Shown here one piece after another: positions 36,253 through 46,574 of a DNA stretch of 64,000 bases; positions within the stretch are counted from its first letter, which is position 1; every line of letters begins with the position of its first letter. The stretch spans positions 868,001 through 932,000 of the forward strand of contig NZ_CP084560.1 of NCBI RefSeq assembly GCF_021789175.1, in the 5' to 3' direction. The stretch is from Arthrobacter sp. FW306-2-2C-D06B. Lineage in GTDB: Bacteria; Actinomycetota; Actinomycetes; Actinomycetales; Micrococcaceae. Position numbers and translations under genes: made by a program. The notes under the pieces are model-generated. The model saw nothing but the letters and a program-made list of their open reading frames with translations. It did no database searches and was not told the DNA's origin.

Positions 36253-37896
36253 CTACCCGGCGGGTACGTCCTTGGCGTCCATGATCCGGTAGGCGTACCC
36301 CTGTTCGGCGAGGAAGCGCTGCCGTTTGGCTGCAAAATCCTGGTCGAGGGTGTCCCTGGCCACCAAGGAATAGAAGCGTGCCGCACGGCCGTCCTGCTTG
36401 GGGCGAAGCAAACGCCCCAAGCGTTGTGCTTCTTCCTGGCGGGAACCGAAAGATCCCGATACCTGGATCGCCACGGATGCCTCGGGCAGGTCGATCGAGA
36501 AGTTGGCCACTTTGGACACCACGAGGGTCTTGATGTCACCGGCGCGGAAGGCATCGAACAGCTTCTGCCGCACCTTCACCGTGGTATCGCCCTTGATCAC
36601 CGGAGCGTCCAAACGCTCGCCGATCTCATCCAACTGGTCGATGTACTGGCCGATCACCAGCAGCTGCTCGCCCTGGTGCAGGGCCACGAGCTGCTCCACC
36701 AAGTGGGTCTTGGTCTCCGACGTCGCGCAGAGCCGGTACTTGTCCGCATCCTCAGCCATCGCGTAGGCCACGCGCTCGTCCCGGGGCAGGTCCACCCGGA
36801 CCTCCACGCAGTCCGCCGGCGCAATGTAGCCCTGGGCTTCGATATCTTTCCACGGTGCGTCGTAGCGCTTGGGGCCGATCAAACTGAAGACCTCACCCTC
36901 ACGACCATCCTCACGCACAAGTGTCGCAGTGAGTCCCAGGCGACGCCGCGCCTGCAGGTCCGCCGTCATCCGGAAGATCGGAGCCGGCAGGAGATGGACC
37001 TCATCGTAGATGATGAGTCCCCAGTCGTGCCCGTCCACGAGCTCCAGGTGTGGGTAAAGCCCCCCGCGTTTCGTGGTCAGGACCTGGTAGGTGGCGATCG
37101 TGACGGGCCGGACTTCCTTGACCGCACCCGAATACTCGCCGATCTCCTCCTCCGTCAGCGATGTGCGTTTGAGGAGTTCGTCCTTCCATTGCCGGGCGGC
37201 GACCGTGTTGGTCACCAGGATCAGCGTGGTGGTGGAGCTGGTAGCCATGGCTGCAGCCCCCACCAAGGTCTTGCCCGCGCCACAGGGCAGCACCACGACG
37301 CCGCTGCCGCCCGCCCAGAAGTTCTCCGTGGCGAGCTTCTGGTATGGCCGCAGGTGCCAGCCGTCCTCGTTCAGGGCGATCAGATGCGGAGTGCCGTCAA
37401 CGTAGCCGGCGAGGTCCTCGGCCGGCCATCCGAGCTTGAGCAGCAATTGCTTGAGCTGTCCCCGCTGGGAGGAGTGCACCACCACGGTTTCGCCGTCGAT
37501 CCTTGGCCCCAGCAAGGGGGCGATTTTCTTGGCCCGGATGACTTCCTCGAGTACGGGGTAGTCGGTGGTGCGCATGACCAATCCGTGCTGCGGATCCTTT
37601 TCCAGGCGCAACCGGCCGTAGCGGGACATCGTCTCTTCGATGTCGATCAGCAACGAGTGCGGCACCGGGAAGCGGGAGTAGCGCAAGAGCGTGTCGAGGA
37701 CTTTTTCGGCGTCCAGGCCTGCGGCGCGCGCATTCCACAGGCCCAGTGGGGTGAGCCGGTAGCTATGGACGTGTTCAGGGGCGCGCTCCAGCTCGGCGAA
37801 CGCCGCAATCGCATGCCGTGCCTCGGTAGCGAGCTCGTGGTCGACTTCCAGCAGGATGGTTTTGTCGCTCTGTACGATCAGTGGACCGTCGCTCAC
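36253..37896 (-). CDS. XPB-type superfamily 2 DNA helicase
   Basis: This is a 547-residue bacterial homologue of the eukaryotic and archaeal XPB/Ercc3 repair helicase. Walker A GAGKT (206-210), Walker B DEVH (298-301), the RED motif (LVREDGREGEV) and the C-terminal motifs (QVSGSFGSRQEEAQRLGRLLRP) are all present. An N-terminal damage-recognition-like domain precedes them. The GTG at 37896 has AGGAAG six bases upstream and gives the family length; the frame upstream overlaps the partner gene. It lies 10 bases after the partner's stop. In mycobacteria XPB is linked with repair but not essential. Confidence 0.92.
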   Translation of the reverse strand: MSDGPLIVQSDKTILLEVDHELATEARHAIAAFAELERAPEHVHSYRLTPLGLWNARAAGLDAEKVLDTLLRYSRFPVPHSLLIDIEETMSRYGRLRLEKDPQHGLVMRTTDYPVLEEVIRAKKIAPLLGPRIDGETVVVHSSQRGQLKQLLLKLGWPAEDLAGYVDGTPHLIALNEDGWHLRPYQKLATENFWAGGSGVVVLPCGAGKTLVGAAAMATSSTTTLILVTNTVAARQWKDELLKRTSLTEEEIGEYSGAVKEVRPVTIATYQVLTTKRGGLYPHLELVDGHDWGLIIYDEVHLLPAPIFRMTADLQARRRLGLTATLVREDGREGEVFSLIGPKRYDAPWKDIEAQGYIAPADCVEVRVDLPRDERVAYAMAEDADKYRLCATSETKTHLVEQLVALHQGEQLLVIGQYIDQLDEIGERLDAPVIKGDTTVKVRQKLFDAFRAGDIKTLVVSKVANFSIDLPEASVAIQVSGSFGSRQEEAQRLGRLLRPKQDGRAARFYSLVARDTLDQDFAAKRQRFLAEQGYAYRIMDAKDVPAG

Positions 37897-37906
37897 TATT
37901 GCTTCC

Positions 37907-40369
37907 TCACTTGTGCGGATCGCCCGCGGGCTCCACATCGATGATGCGATGGATGGACAAGACTCTCTCGGTGTCCCTGGCGGCGTCGAACACCCTGACG
38001 CGTCCTCCCGACACCGATACCGGAACAACAGTTTCGGTATTGGAATTCCCCAAGCCGTCCACCACGTTCATGATGACCGCTTGCTTCAACCGGATGGCCC
38101 TCTGCAGGGTTTCGAGTCCCAGTTGCGTTGCCGCCTCGCCGGTCGATTCGCCATGGACGGCGCGATGGTGCCTCAGCACCGCGAGCTGGGCGTCGACGTC
38201 GTCGTCCGGCGGTGCAATCCGGGGCGCGGTGTAAACGGGGCGGACGCCCCCGGCCACCGCCGTCGTCCTCTTATAGCGCACGACGGCGGTCTCGGCCTCC
38301 TGCACGGCGGGCGAGAGTCCCAGCTCGCGCAGCACCCTCGCGGTTTCGCGGGGGCTCGCGCTGGAGGTCAGTACTGTGGGGGCGATCCGGACAAGCCCCA
38401 GGCTTGCGGCCCCCGGCTCCCGGACGAGCTCGGCGATGGCGGCCTCGTCGTCGCTTTGGATGAAACTGGGGCTGCTGGCGACCCGCAGCCGGCCGTGCCT
38501 GGAGGCGATGTCCTTGATCAAGTAGCGGAGCGGTTGGGGAACATCGGTGGCGGAGTGGGTGCGCAGGAACGCGAGGATGGTTTCCGCGTCCTGGCCGGAG
38601 TCCAGCGCGCGGCGGATCGAATCTGCGGAGAAGCGGAAGATCGTGGCCGGGCCTTGGCCTTCAGCATCGGCAATCAAAAGCAGTTTTTCGCTCAGTTCAG
38701 GTGCCAGGTACCCCGGTGCGACGGCGGTCAGGTCGGCTTGGAGCAGGACATGGTTGACGGCCGCGGGCAGGTGTTCGCCGAGGATACTGAGGGCCAGCTC
38801 GGGCTGTTCGGTGGCGATCGCCGAACCAAGCTGGGTCAGGGCGCCGGAGCCCATGAGCCCCAGGAGTTCGGCTTCGTGCAGGATGCCCCGGACAAGGGAG
38901 CTGAACCGTCGAGACATCCGGGGCTGGGCCCATTCCGCGCGTTCCATGACGGCTTCGGCGTTGAGCACAGGAGCCTTGCCGTCCGGTGCTTCTACTTCGA
39001 GGGTGAGCTCTTCGAGGATCTCCAGGATCCGTTTGCGGACCAGCGGGGCGTCGGGGCGTTGAGCCTCGGCGGACAGGGCGTTGATGGAACTTGCCGGAGA
39101 GCCGGATCGGGGTGCCGTGGTGGCAGGCCCGGGGAGGGTTTGTCCCACGAGGGAAGGAGCGCGCTCGCTCGCGAGCCAGGCGTTGACCAGCCAGAGCCAC
39201 TGTTCCTGCCGAGGGAGCGTGAGCCACTCCACGGATGGCGGTTGCACCCAGGTGGAACTGTCCACATCGAGCCGCAGCAACCCGGACAAGGCGCTGAGCT
39301 CGAGGATCAGAGCAGTCTCGGACAACCCCAGGCGGAGGCTGTCGGCCAGGCGTTTGAGTTCACGCACGCCCACCCCTCCGCTGCGCAGGGTAACCACCGG
39401 CTGCTCGCGGACCGCGTACAGGAGTTCACCCACCAAACGGAGTACTTCGGCGATGGCACCCATGGCGGCATTCCGGCGCAGGGCAGCACTCGTCTGGCCC
39501 AGCTCCGGTACGGGAGGCTTCAACGTGAAGTGGTCCACGATCGCGCCACCGCGCAGGGACAGGCCGACGCTGTGTGGGAGCTCAACGTGGCCGGCGTCCA
39601 AGGGGACAAGCAAACCGCGGGCCAAGAGCCAGTCCACGGGACCGACGTCGCGGCCTTCATGGAGCACGGAAGCCTTGCGCTGGGCCTGGGGAACAGCGCC
39701 CATGGCCCAGTTGCCGAACTTGTTCAAAAGGGGACGTGTCCGTACAGGTGCCTCGGACAGGATGTGCTGAAGGTTCTCCGGCGTCGATGTCCAACGTTGC
39801 AGCGCGAGCGCCGCGTCCATGGGCGTCGTCGCGGCCAGTATATTGGCACCGCTCTGATGGAGTTCGGCAACGAGATGCACCACGCGCTGGGCGAAAGCCG
39901 GTTGCAGCCGGACCAACTCGGTGTAGCTGCGGCCCAGACCCGCCGGGTAGATGCCGATGACGTCCTTGAGGCTGCCCACCGGCAAGTAGAAACGCTGCCG
40001 GCCCGGATTGTGCACCGTGGCCGGCGGATCGGCCCGGTGGATGAGGGCCAGTTCCTGGAGCTTGTTCAAGATCGGCTCGAGCGCGGCGAGGGTGGCGCCG
40101 TTGATGCACTTCTTCAGTCCCACCGCCGAGACGCTGTGGCCAGTGTCGGTGTTGGTGCACAAGTGGAGCGTCTCTAGTACTTGCATCTCCGGTTTGTTGA
40201 GCCGTTCCAGGGCGCGCTGCACGCTGACCCGGGCACTTGCCCGCGCCGCGAGCGCAGCGAAGTCCGGGACCACGGGGGAGATGAGGTCCGGCCGCGCGGC
40301 AAACAGGGCCCGCAGCGAATCATCGCTGCGCGCTTCCAGTTCCTTGCTGAGCGCGCGAATAAGGGACAT
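37907..40369 (-). CDS. Large helicase-associated protein (XPB partner, Helicase_C_3-like)
   Basis: This 820-residue protein is encoded immediately upstream of XPB and no doubt co-expressed. It has no Walker motifs. The N-terminal half is helical with winged-helix-like segments (SVQRALERLNKPEMQVLETL, TSAALRRNAAMGAIAEVLRLV). The last ~200 residues (LRYLIKDIASRHGRLRVASSP, then TVLTSSASPRETARVLRELG) resemble the conserved C-terminal domain annotated as Helicase_C_3. A DNA-binding scaffold for XPB is plausible. The ATG at 40369 is the best start by protein pattern (MSLIRALSKELEAR), though its ribosome site is weak. Confidence 0.8.
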   Translation of the reverse strand: MSLIRALSKELEARSDDSLRALFAARPDLISPVVPDFAALAARASARVSVQRALERLNKPEMQVLETLHLCTNTDTGHSVSAVGLKKCINGATLAALEPILNKLQELALIHRADPPATVHNPGRQRFYLPVGSLKDVIGIYPAGLGRSYTELVRLQPAFAQRVVHLVAELHQSGANILAATTPMDAALALQRWTSTPENLQHILSEAPVRTRPLLNKFGNWAMGAVPQAQRKASVLHEGRDVGPVDWLLARGLLVPLDAGHVELPHSVGLSLRGGAIVDHFTLKPPVPELGQTSAALRRNAAMGAIAEVLRLVGELLYAVREQPVVTLRSGGVGVRELKRLADSLRLGLSETALILELSALSGLLRLDVDSSTWVQPPSVEWLTLPRQEQWLWLVNAWLASERAPSLVGQTLPGPATTAPRSGSPASSINALSAEAQRPDAPLVRKRILEILEELTLEVEAPDGKAPVLNAEAVMERAEWAQPRMSRRFSSLVRGILHEAELLGLMGSGALTQLGSAIATEQPELALSILGEHLPAAVNHVLLQADLTAVAPGYLAPELSEKLLLIADAEGQGPATIFRFSADSIRRALDSGQDAETILAFLRTHSATDVPQPLRYLIKDIASRHGRLRVASSPSFIQSDDEAAIAELVREPGAASLGLVRIAPTVLTSSASPRETARVLRELGLSPAVQEAETAVVRYKRTTAVAGGVRPVYTAPRIAPPDDDVDAQLAVLRHHRAVHGESTGEAATQLGLETLQRAIRLKQAVIMNVVDGLGNSNTETVVPVSVSGGRVRVFDAARDTERVLSIHRIIDVEPAGDPHK

Positions 40370-40418
40370 CAATTCAACGTTACAGCCAGCCGGGTCCGCC
40401 GTCGGGCTTTCCGGCTGC

Positions 40419-40634
40419 TCATTGACGACGCCGTGCCCACACAGAGTCAACTACCAACGCTGCCATCAAAATGAAGGCGAGCGGCAGCCCGTAGAGAGCC
40501 GTGGACGTGACCCAGACCGGTGCCACTCCGTTGGCGAAAGCGACGGCCATGACGGCGGCTACGGCCGCCAGGGAAAGGACTGCGACGACTGCGGCAACGA
40601 TGGTGAGCAGGCGGCGGAAGTCGTGGGGAATCAT
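40419..40634 (-). CDS. Hypothetical 71-residue two-helix membrane protein
   Basis: Two hydrophobic segments (about residues 10-32 and 42-62) are joined by a short outside loop (FANGVAPVWVTSTAL) and end with a basic VDSVWARRRQ, so both termini should face the cytoplasm. No family is recognised, though small proteins of this type are common beside actinobacterial helicase and cold-shock genes. The ATG at 40634 starts MIPHDFRRLLTIV. It lies upstream of the XPB operon on the same strand with a 49-base gap and could be its first gene. Confidence 0.5.
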   Translation of the reverse strand: MIPHDFRRLLTIVAAVVAVLSLAAVAAVMAVAFANGVAPVWVTSTALYGLPLAFILMAALVVDSVWARRRQ

Positions 40635-40878
40635 GGAAGCAACGCTAACAGTCCCGGGCCGCATCCCCTGTTGCGGGCCGGCGTGAAGTCCGGTGGCGGA
40701 CAAAAGGCGGCAGGACCTGCCTGTGGGGGCCTCAAAGCGCGAATCCGCGGCCGGGCAGGATAACCTTGAAGCAACAGACCAACACGGTCCAGGCAGTTAC
40801 CCCTATTCCCGCAGTTTCCTGCGGATGCGGTGGCGCGCCGGCCGTGTCTCGCAAGTAAGAACGAAGAAGGTTGATTAC

Positions 40879-41262
40879 GTGCCCACCGGCAAGGTCAAGT
40901 GGTATGACAAGGAAAAAGGCTTCGGATTCCTCGCAGCAGAGGACGGCCAGGAAGTATTTCTGCCCAAATCCGCACTGCCTGAAGGCGTCGCGGATCTCAA
41001 GGCGGGCACCCGGGTTGAGTTCGGCGTCGCCGACGGTCGCCGCGGCGCCCAGGCGCTGGGCCTGCGCGTGCTGGACAAGTTGCCATCCATCGCCAAAGCC
41101 AAGCGCATGAACGCCCGCGAGCTCGCTCCGGTAGTCCAGGACCTCGTCTCTGTCCTGGACAACCTCTCTGGCACGTTGTCCGCCGGCAAGTACCCTGAAG
41201 GCGCCAAGGGCAAGGCCATCGCCGCAGCCCTGCGCAAGGTTGCCGACGAGCTGGAAGCCTAA
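40879..41262 (+). CDS. Cold-shock domain protein with helical C-terminal extension
   Basis: This 127-residue protein's first 65 residues form a cold-shock domain (GKVKWYDKEKGFGFLAAEDGQ, VFLPKSALPEG). The phenylalanine-rich RNP1 is kept, but RNP2 is changed (EVFLPKSAL instead of the usual DIFVHxSAI). The remaining ~60 residues are predicted helical (ELAPVVQDLVSVLDNLSG and ALRKVADELEA) and may mediate dimerisation or protein contact. The GTG at 40879 follows GAAGAAGG eight bases upstream. It precedes the DUF3027 gene by seven bases. Confidence 0.88.
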   Translation: MPTGKVKWYDKEKGFGFLAAEDGQEVFLPKSALPEGVADLKAGTRVEFGVADGRRGAQALGLRVLDKLPSIAKAKRMNARELAPVVQDLVSVLDNLSGTLSAGKYPEGAKGKAIAAALRKVADELEA

Positions 41263-41269
41263 ACCTGCC

Positions 41270-41761
41270 ATGACATCAACGGCGAAACCCCGCACCGGCC
41301 TTCCTGTGTGGCGCGTCGGCAAGCCGGACGCTTTCCTGGCGGCCGCCGTCGACGTCGCCCGCAACGCGGTGGAGACCATTGCCAAGCCGGCCGAAATCGG
41401 ACCGCACATTGCCGCGCGCTCCGAGGGCGAACGCGTGGTCACGCACTTGTTCGAATCGCGGCTTGCCGGCTACGGCGGGTGGCAGTGGTACGCCGTCGTG
41501 ACCCGCAACTCGCGCTCCAAGGTGGTCACGGTCAGCGAACTTGGCCTGCTGCCGTCGGAGGACTCCATCCTCGCTCCTGAATGGGTGCCTTGGGCAAAGC
41601 GCGTCCGTCCGGAGGACGAGGCTATCGCCGCCGAAGAGTTCGCGGAGGAAGCCGGCTTCCCCGTTGACTCGGATGACGACGGCGACCCCTCCGGTGAGGA
41701 CGTCGCCGCCTCCGGTGACGGACAAGAGAACGACGACGCCGACGACATCGAGGCCGACTAG
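41270..41761 (+). CDS. DUF3027-family protein
   Basis: This is a 163-residue actinobacterial protein of unknown function. The core (AAAVDVARNAVETIAKPAEIG, VTHLFESRLAGYGGWQWYAVVTRNSRSK) matches the DUF3027 pattern, with LPSEDSILAPEWVPWAKRVRPED following. The C-terminus is a very acidic disordered tail (SDDDGDPSGEDVAASGDG). The pairing with a cold-shock protein ahead is seen elsewhere in Actinobacteria, so a role linked to RNA or nucleic acids is possible but unproven. The MFS gene follows 44 bases later. Confidence 0.86.
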   Translation: MTSTAKPRTGLPVWRVGKPDAFLAAAVDVARNAVETIAKPAEIGPHIAARSEGERVVTHLFESRLAGYGGWQWYAVVTRNSRSKVVTVSELGLLPSEDSILAPEWVPWAKRVRPEDEAIAAEEFAEEAGFPVDSDDDGDPSGEDVAASGDGQENDDADDIEAD

Positions 41762-41805
41762 CCCTTGGCGGACCCGGCCAGCGAATTTCGTGAAGGTGGA
41801 AACTG

Positions 41806-43158
41806 ATGTCCACTTTCAAATCGCTGGGTGTCCTTAACTACCGCATTTGGTTCATTGGTGCCCTCATTTCCAATGTCGGCACGTGGATGCAGCGGACGGC
41901 CCAGGACTGGCTGGTCTTCGCCCATCTGAGCGACCATGATGCCGGTGCGATGGGCGTGACCTTGGCCCTGCAACTGGGTCCGCAGCTTTTCCTGGCCCCG
42001 TGGGCCGGACTGCTTGCCGACCGCTACAGCCGGCGCAGGCTCCTGGTCATGACCCAATCGGCCATGGCGGTGCTGAGCACTGGCTTGGGACTCCTGGTCC
42101 TGAGCGGTGCAGCGCAGTTGTGGCATGTCTACGTGTTCGCGCTCTTGCTTGGCGTCGTCTCGGCACTCGACGCCCCTGTTCGCCAGACGTTCGTGTCCGA
42201 GCTGGTCAAGGACGACTATCTTTCCAACGCCGTGGCGTTAAACAGCGCATCCTTCAACGTTGCCCGCATGATCGGTCCCGCCGTGGCCGGCGCGCTGACG
42301 GTCGCGGTGGGGCCGGGCTGGGTATTCATGATCAATACCCTGACCTTCCTCGCAATGCTTGGCGCGATCCGGGCCATCCCCCTCGCCTCCTTACGCGTCC
42401 AACCCCGGGCCGCCGCTGGCAAGGGCCGCATCCGTGAGGGGCTTCGCTATGTCCGCAACCGCCCGGACATCGTGGTTGTCCTCGTCGCGATTTTCATCAT
42501 GGGCACGTTCGGACTGAACTTCGTCCTCTTCATCGCGGCCATGGTCGGCACGGAGTTCGGCATGGACGCGGGGGCATTCGGGCTGCTCAACTCGGTCATG
42601 GCGATCGGCTCCGTCGCAGGAGCATTGCTTTCCGCCCGGCGCGGGAGGCCACGGATGCGACTCATCTTCGCGGCGGCGGGCGGATTCGGCCTTGCGAGCG
42701 GACTGGCTGCCCTGGCGCCGAACTACACCATGTTCGCCTTGGCGCTGATTCCTTGCGGACTGTTTGCCCTGACCATGATCACGAGCGCCAACGGCTACGT
42801 GCAGTCCACCACGGAACCTGTCATGCGCGGCAGGGTCATGGCACTCTACATGGCCATCTTCATGGGTGGGACGCCCATCGGCGCACCGTTCGTCGGCTGG
42901 GTGTCCAACGTGGCCGGACCCCGATGGGCGGTGGGAGTCGCCGCCGTCGCGGGCGCCAGCACCGCCGTCGTCGGCATCGTGTGGATCATCCGGGCCCGCC
43001 AGCTGCGGCTCCGTTTCGATAGCAGCGCCCGCGGGATGCGGTTTTTCCGCATTGAGTCCCAAGGCGCCGGTCCAGCCCATGCCTTTAAAAGGGACAATGC
43101 GGTTAAAGAGGCCAGCGCCGCCCGGGATCCCCTCCCGGACGACGCCGACCCGTCCTGA
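41806..43158 (+). CDS. MFS transporter (MFS_3/EntS-like, 12 helices)
   Basis: This is a 450-residue major facilitator with about 12 hydrophobic segments. It has the start FKSLGVLNYRIWFIGALISNVGTWMQRTAQDWLVF typical of the MFS_3 group, and motif A between helices 2 and 3 (GLLADRYSRRRLLVMTQS). Relatives export siderophores or drugs; the substrate here is not known. A charged tail of about 45 residues follows the last helix. The ATG at 41806 has GAAGGTGGA upstream. The serC gene converges on it. Confidence 0.88.
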   Translation: MSTFKSLGVLNYRIWFIGALISNVGTWMQRTAQDWLVFAHLSDHDAGAMGVTLALQLGPQLFLAPWAGLLADRYSRRRLLVMTQSAMAVLSTGLGLLVLSGAAQLWHVYVFALLLGVVSALDAPVRQTFVSELVKDDYLSNAVALNSASFNVARMIGPAVAGALTVAVGPGWVFMINTLTFLAMLGAIRAIPLASLRVQPRAAAGKGRIREGLRYVRNRPDIVVVLVAIFIMGTFGLNFVLFIAAMVGTEFGMDAGAFGLLNSVMAIGSVAGALLSARRGRPRMRLIFAAAGGFGLASGLAALAPNYTMFALALIPCGLFALTMITSANGYVQSTTEPVMRGRVMALYMAIFMGGTPIGAPFVGWVSNVAGPRWAVGVAAVAGASTAVVGIVWIIRARQLRLRFDSSARGMRFFRIESQGAGPAHAFKRDNAVKEASAARDPLPDDADPS

Positions 43159-43179
43159 CCGCGCGAACGCGGCAGTTCC

Positions 43180-44337
<1,158 letters not shown>

Positions 44338-44474
44338 CTAGATGGGTCGTGGCAGGTGGCAAGCTGCCCCTTCGACTCCCCAATTCTGCCTGACGCCGCA
44401 GGCGGGGGCAGAACCGAAGCTGTCATAGTCCGCCACGTGGAAAGCACTTGTTCGGCTGGCGCTGGAGAAGCGCC

Positions 44475-44495
44475 GGAATTATCCGGAGTAATTCC
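44475..44495. promoter_or_regulatory. Inverted repeat upstream of the DtxR-family gene
   Basis: GGAATTA and TAATTCC are perfect arms around TCCGGAG. The site lies about 65 bases before the regulator start, placed as an operator; it does not match the classical iron-box sequence. Confidence 0.5.
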
Positions 44496-44558
44496 AAATA
44501 AGCTAAGCTTGGAGCTGGCGAAAATACGCAAGATACTGCGCTCGAGGAGCTGAGCTGG

Positions 44559-45254
44559 ATGACGGATCTGATCGATACCACTGAGATGTATCTTCGGACC
44601 ATTTTGGAGCTTGAAGAAGAGAACATCGTGGCTCTTCGCGCACGCATCGCCGAGCGCTTGCGGCACTCCGGCCCCACCGTTTCCCAGACGATCGGACGCA
44701 TGGAGCGCGACGGTCTGGTGATTGTGTCCAACGACAGGCACCTTGAGCTGACTGAAACGGGCCGGAAACGCGCCACCGAGGTCATGCGCAAGCACCGGCT
44801 CGCCGAACGGCTCCTGGCAGATGTGATTGGACTGGACTGGGCCTACGTCCACGATGAAGCATGCCGCTGGGAGCATGTCATGAGTGAGCGCGTGGAACGG
44901 CGGCTCTATGAACTGCTGGACCACCCCACGGAATCGCCTTACGGCAACCCCATTCCCGGACTCGAAGCGCTGGGGGGAGTCGCGTCCCACGCCTTTACGG
45001 ATGGCGTGGTCAATCTTCTTGACGCGATGAACGAATACTCACCTGAAAACAGGGTCACCGTCAGTCGACTGGCTGAACCGATCCAGGTGGAGCCCGAACT
45101 TCTGGTGCAGCTGGACGAGGGCGGAATCCGCCCCGGCGCCAGGGTCTCCCTGGAGCGCGTGGGGGAGTACATCTCCGTTCGGGTGCCCGATATCGACGGC
45201 GCGCTGGAGCTGCCGCCTGAGGTTGCGTCGCACGTGTTTGTCACGATCTCCTAG
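44559..45254 (+). CDS. DtxR/IdeR-family metal-dependent transcriptional repressor
   Basis: This 231-residue regulator has the three DtxR domains. The N-terminal winged helix ([33 protein letters not shown]) binds DNA. The middle region ([31 protein letters not shown]) has the metal-binding His, Glu and Cys residues. The C-terminal SH3-like domain is FeoA-type. C in DEACRWEH and the full third domain favour the iron-dependent IdeR group over MntR. GAGGAG lies nine bases before the ATG. It could control the iron-linked genes at 23.7-24.6 kb, but no direct link is shown. Confidence 0.92.
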   Translation: MTDLIDTTEMYLRTILELEEENIVALRARIAERLRHSGPTVSQTIGRMERDGLVIVSNDRHLELTETGRKRATEVMRKHRLAERLLADVIGLDWAYVHDEACRWEHVMSERVERRLYELLDHPTESPYGNPIPGLEALGGVASHAFTDGVVNLLDAMNEYSPENRVTVSRLAEPIQVEPELLVQLDEGGIRPGARVSLERVGEYISVRVPDIDGALELPPEVASHVFVTIS

Positions 45255-45400
45255 CCGGCCAGGCGAGGCAGCCGGCAAAGATAACGAAATTATTACTGCG
45301 GGGGCTTAATCCCCTATAGTTAAATATTGGCGCCGATACCAAAGCGTTACCTGATCCGAAGCCGAGTTCTGCCAGCGGATCAGGTGGATTAGTCCATTCA

Positions 45401-45580
45401 CTGGCAGAAGCGGAGGAACCACCATCGGCTGTCGAAAGACGGCCTTGGGGTGAAGTCCGCAGCTGAAGTGCGAACAGCGCAAGGCCCCACCGGGGAGCTT
45501 GCGCTTCGCGCCCTTCGCGCGGACCGGGTCCACGATCTCTCTGGCCCGAATCCGACAGCTAACTTCGCAGGCTTGCCAGA
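45401..45580 (+). ncRNA. Cyclic-di-AMP riboswitch (ydaO/yuaA type) 1
   Basis: It has conserved blocks in order: CGGAGGAACCACC (45411 on), GGCCTTGGGGTGAAGTCCGC, and CGAATCCGACAGCTAAC (45547 on). The closing stem pairs CTGGC..AAGC (45401-45411) with GCTT-GCCAG (45571-45579). The M23 start lies 12 bases after it. In known actinobacterial cases c-di-AMP binding turns the cell-wall hydrolase gene off. The bases before it (45255-45400) hold a TATAGT promoter-like element and no gene. Confidence 0.9.
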
Positions 45581-45590
45581 GAGGAAAACC

Positions 45591-46409
45591 TTGACCACGC
45601 AGAACACCAGGGGCCGCAGGCGCGCGTCCGGTCCTACTGCTGAGCTGCGGAGCATAAGCGCCGTCGAGCACGAGCGGCCCCGCGATCCCCATCGCGAACT
45701 ACGCCGCCGCAAGGGTCCTTTGCGGCAGATGGCCGAGTTTGCCGCCGCGAGCGGAGCAGGGCAGAAGGCCGGAGTGGCCCTTGCCGCTACTGGCCTCATC
45801 CTGACGGTCGCCATGCCGGGCGCCGGCGCCATGACGGCCACGCCCGAGTCGAACCAGACCGCCTTGGCAGTGGGCACCCAGCCTGAGATTCCCGCCGCGG
45901 CAAGCGCCACGATCGACTTCAGCCGTGCTGCGGTTTCCACCACGGCAGATCCGGACGGCAAGCTCAAGCAGCTCCTGAGTGCGCAGTCCGTCGGCACTAT
46001 CAAGACGTCTTCCTCCAAGGGCACCCTGGGGGCGCCTCTGGACACCCTGGCAACGGCCTCGCCTTTCGGCTACCGCGTGAATCCCATCACGGGCGGTTTG
46101 GGGGAGTTCCACCGAGGCCAGGACTTCGTGGCCCAGTGCGGCACCCAGGTCCATGCTGCCGCGGCCGGCAAGGTCACTTTCGCCGGCTGGCATCCGTACG
46201 GCGGCGGAAACCGCGTTGTGGTGGACCACGGCAACGGCCTGGAAACCACGTACAACCATTTGTCGTCCTTCAACGTCCAGGTGGGCCAGACGGTCAGCCG
46301 GGGCGATGTCATCGCACTGAGCGGCACCACCGGCGCCTCCACGGGCTGCCACCTCCATTTTGAAGTCATGGTCAACGGCGACGTCGTTGACCCCTTGGGC
46401 TGGCTGTAG
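45591..46409 (+). CDS. M23-family metallopeptidase (LytM-type cell-wall endopeptidase)
   Basis: This 272-residue secreted or membrane-anchored enzyme cuts peptidoglycan peptide bridges. A basic cytoplasmic start (about 1-55) is followed by a hydrophobic segment at about 57-80, then a linker and the M23 domain. The zinc ligands are H174 and D178 (FHRGQDF) and H256 (CHLHFEV), with H254 as the likely catalytic base. The TTG at 45591 is chosen because GAGAGGAAA lies just upstream and the riboswitch ends immediately before it. The frame's upstream continuation is riboswitch RNA. Confidence 0.9.
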   Translation: MTTQNTRGRRRASGPTAELRSISAVEHERPRDPHRELRRRKGPLRQMAEFAAASGAGQKAGVALAATGLILTVAMPGAGAMTATPESNQTALAVGTQPEIPAAASATIDFSRAAVSTTADPDGKLKQLLSAQSVGTIKTSSSKGTLGAPLDTLATASPFGYRVNPITGGLGEFHRGQDFVAQCGTQVHAAAAGKVTFAGWHPYGGGNRVVVDHGNGLETTYNHLSSFNVQVGQTVSRGDVIALSGTTGASTGCHLHFEVMVNGDVVDPLGWL

Positions 46410-46574
46410 CCAATCCGATGGAAGCCTCTCGCATGCTTGTCACGCTCCGTGACCTGAATGTGACATTCAGCCAAAACTCATGTACCGTCTAAGACGCATC
46501 AACTTTTAGAGAGTTGATGCACTCGAGTGGATTGCCTAGCTCTGCCACTGCTCGAGGTTCCGTTCGCAAAACAT
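46410..46574. other. Intergenic region before riboswitch 2, with two adjoining palindromes
   Basis: GTCACG-CTC-CGTGAC (46439-46453) directly adjoins CTGAATG-TGA-CATTCAG (46454-46470). Seen another way, GTGAC occurs twice at an 11-base step. These could end the M23 transcript or bind a regulator of the downstream gene. No coding sequence is apparent. Confidence 0.5.

Noticed and set aside
37856..40177. Plus-strand open frame of 773 codons opposite the XPB partner gene
   Set aside because: It is an antisense shadow of a gene with good family matches on the other strand; its composition is rich in Gly, Arg and Gln.
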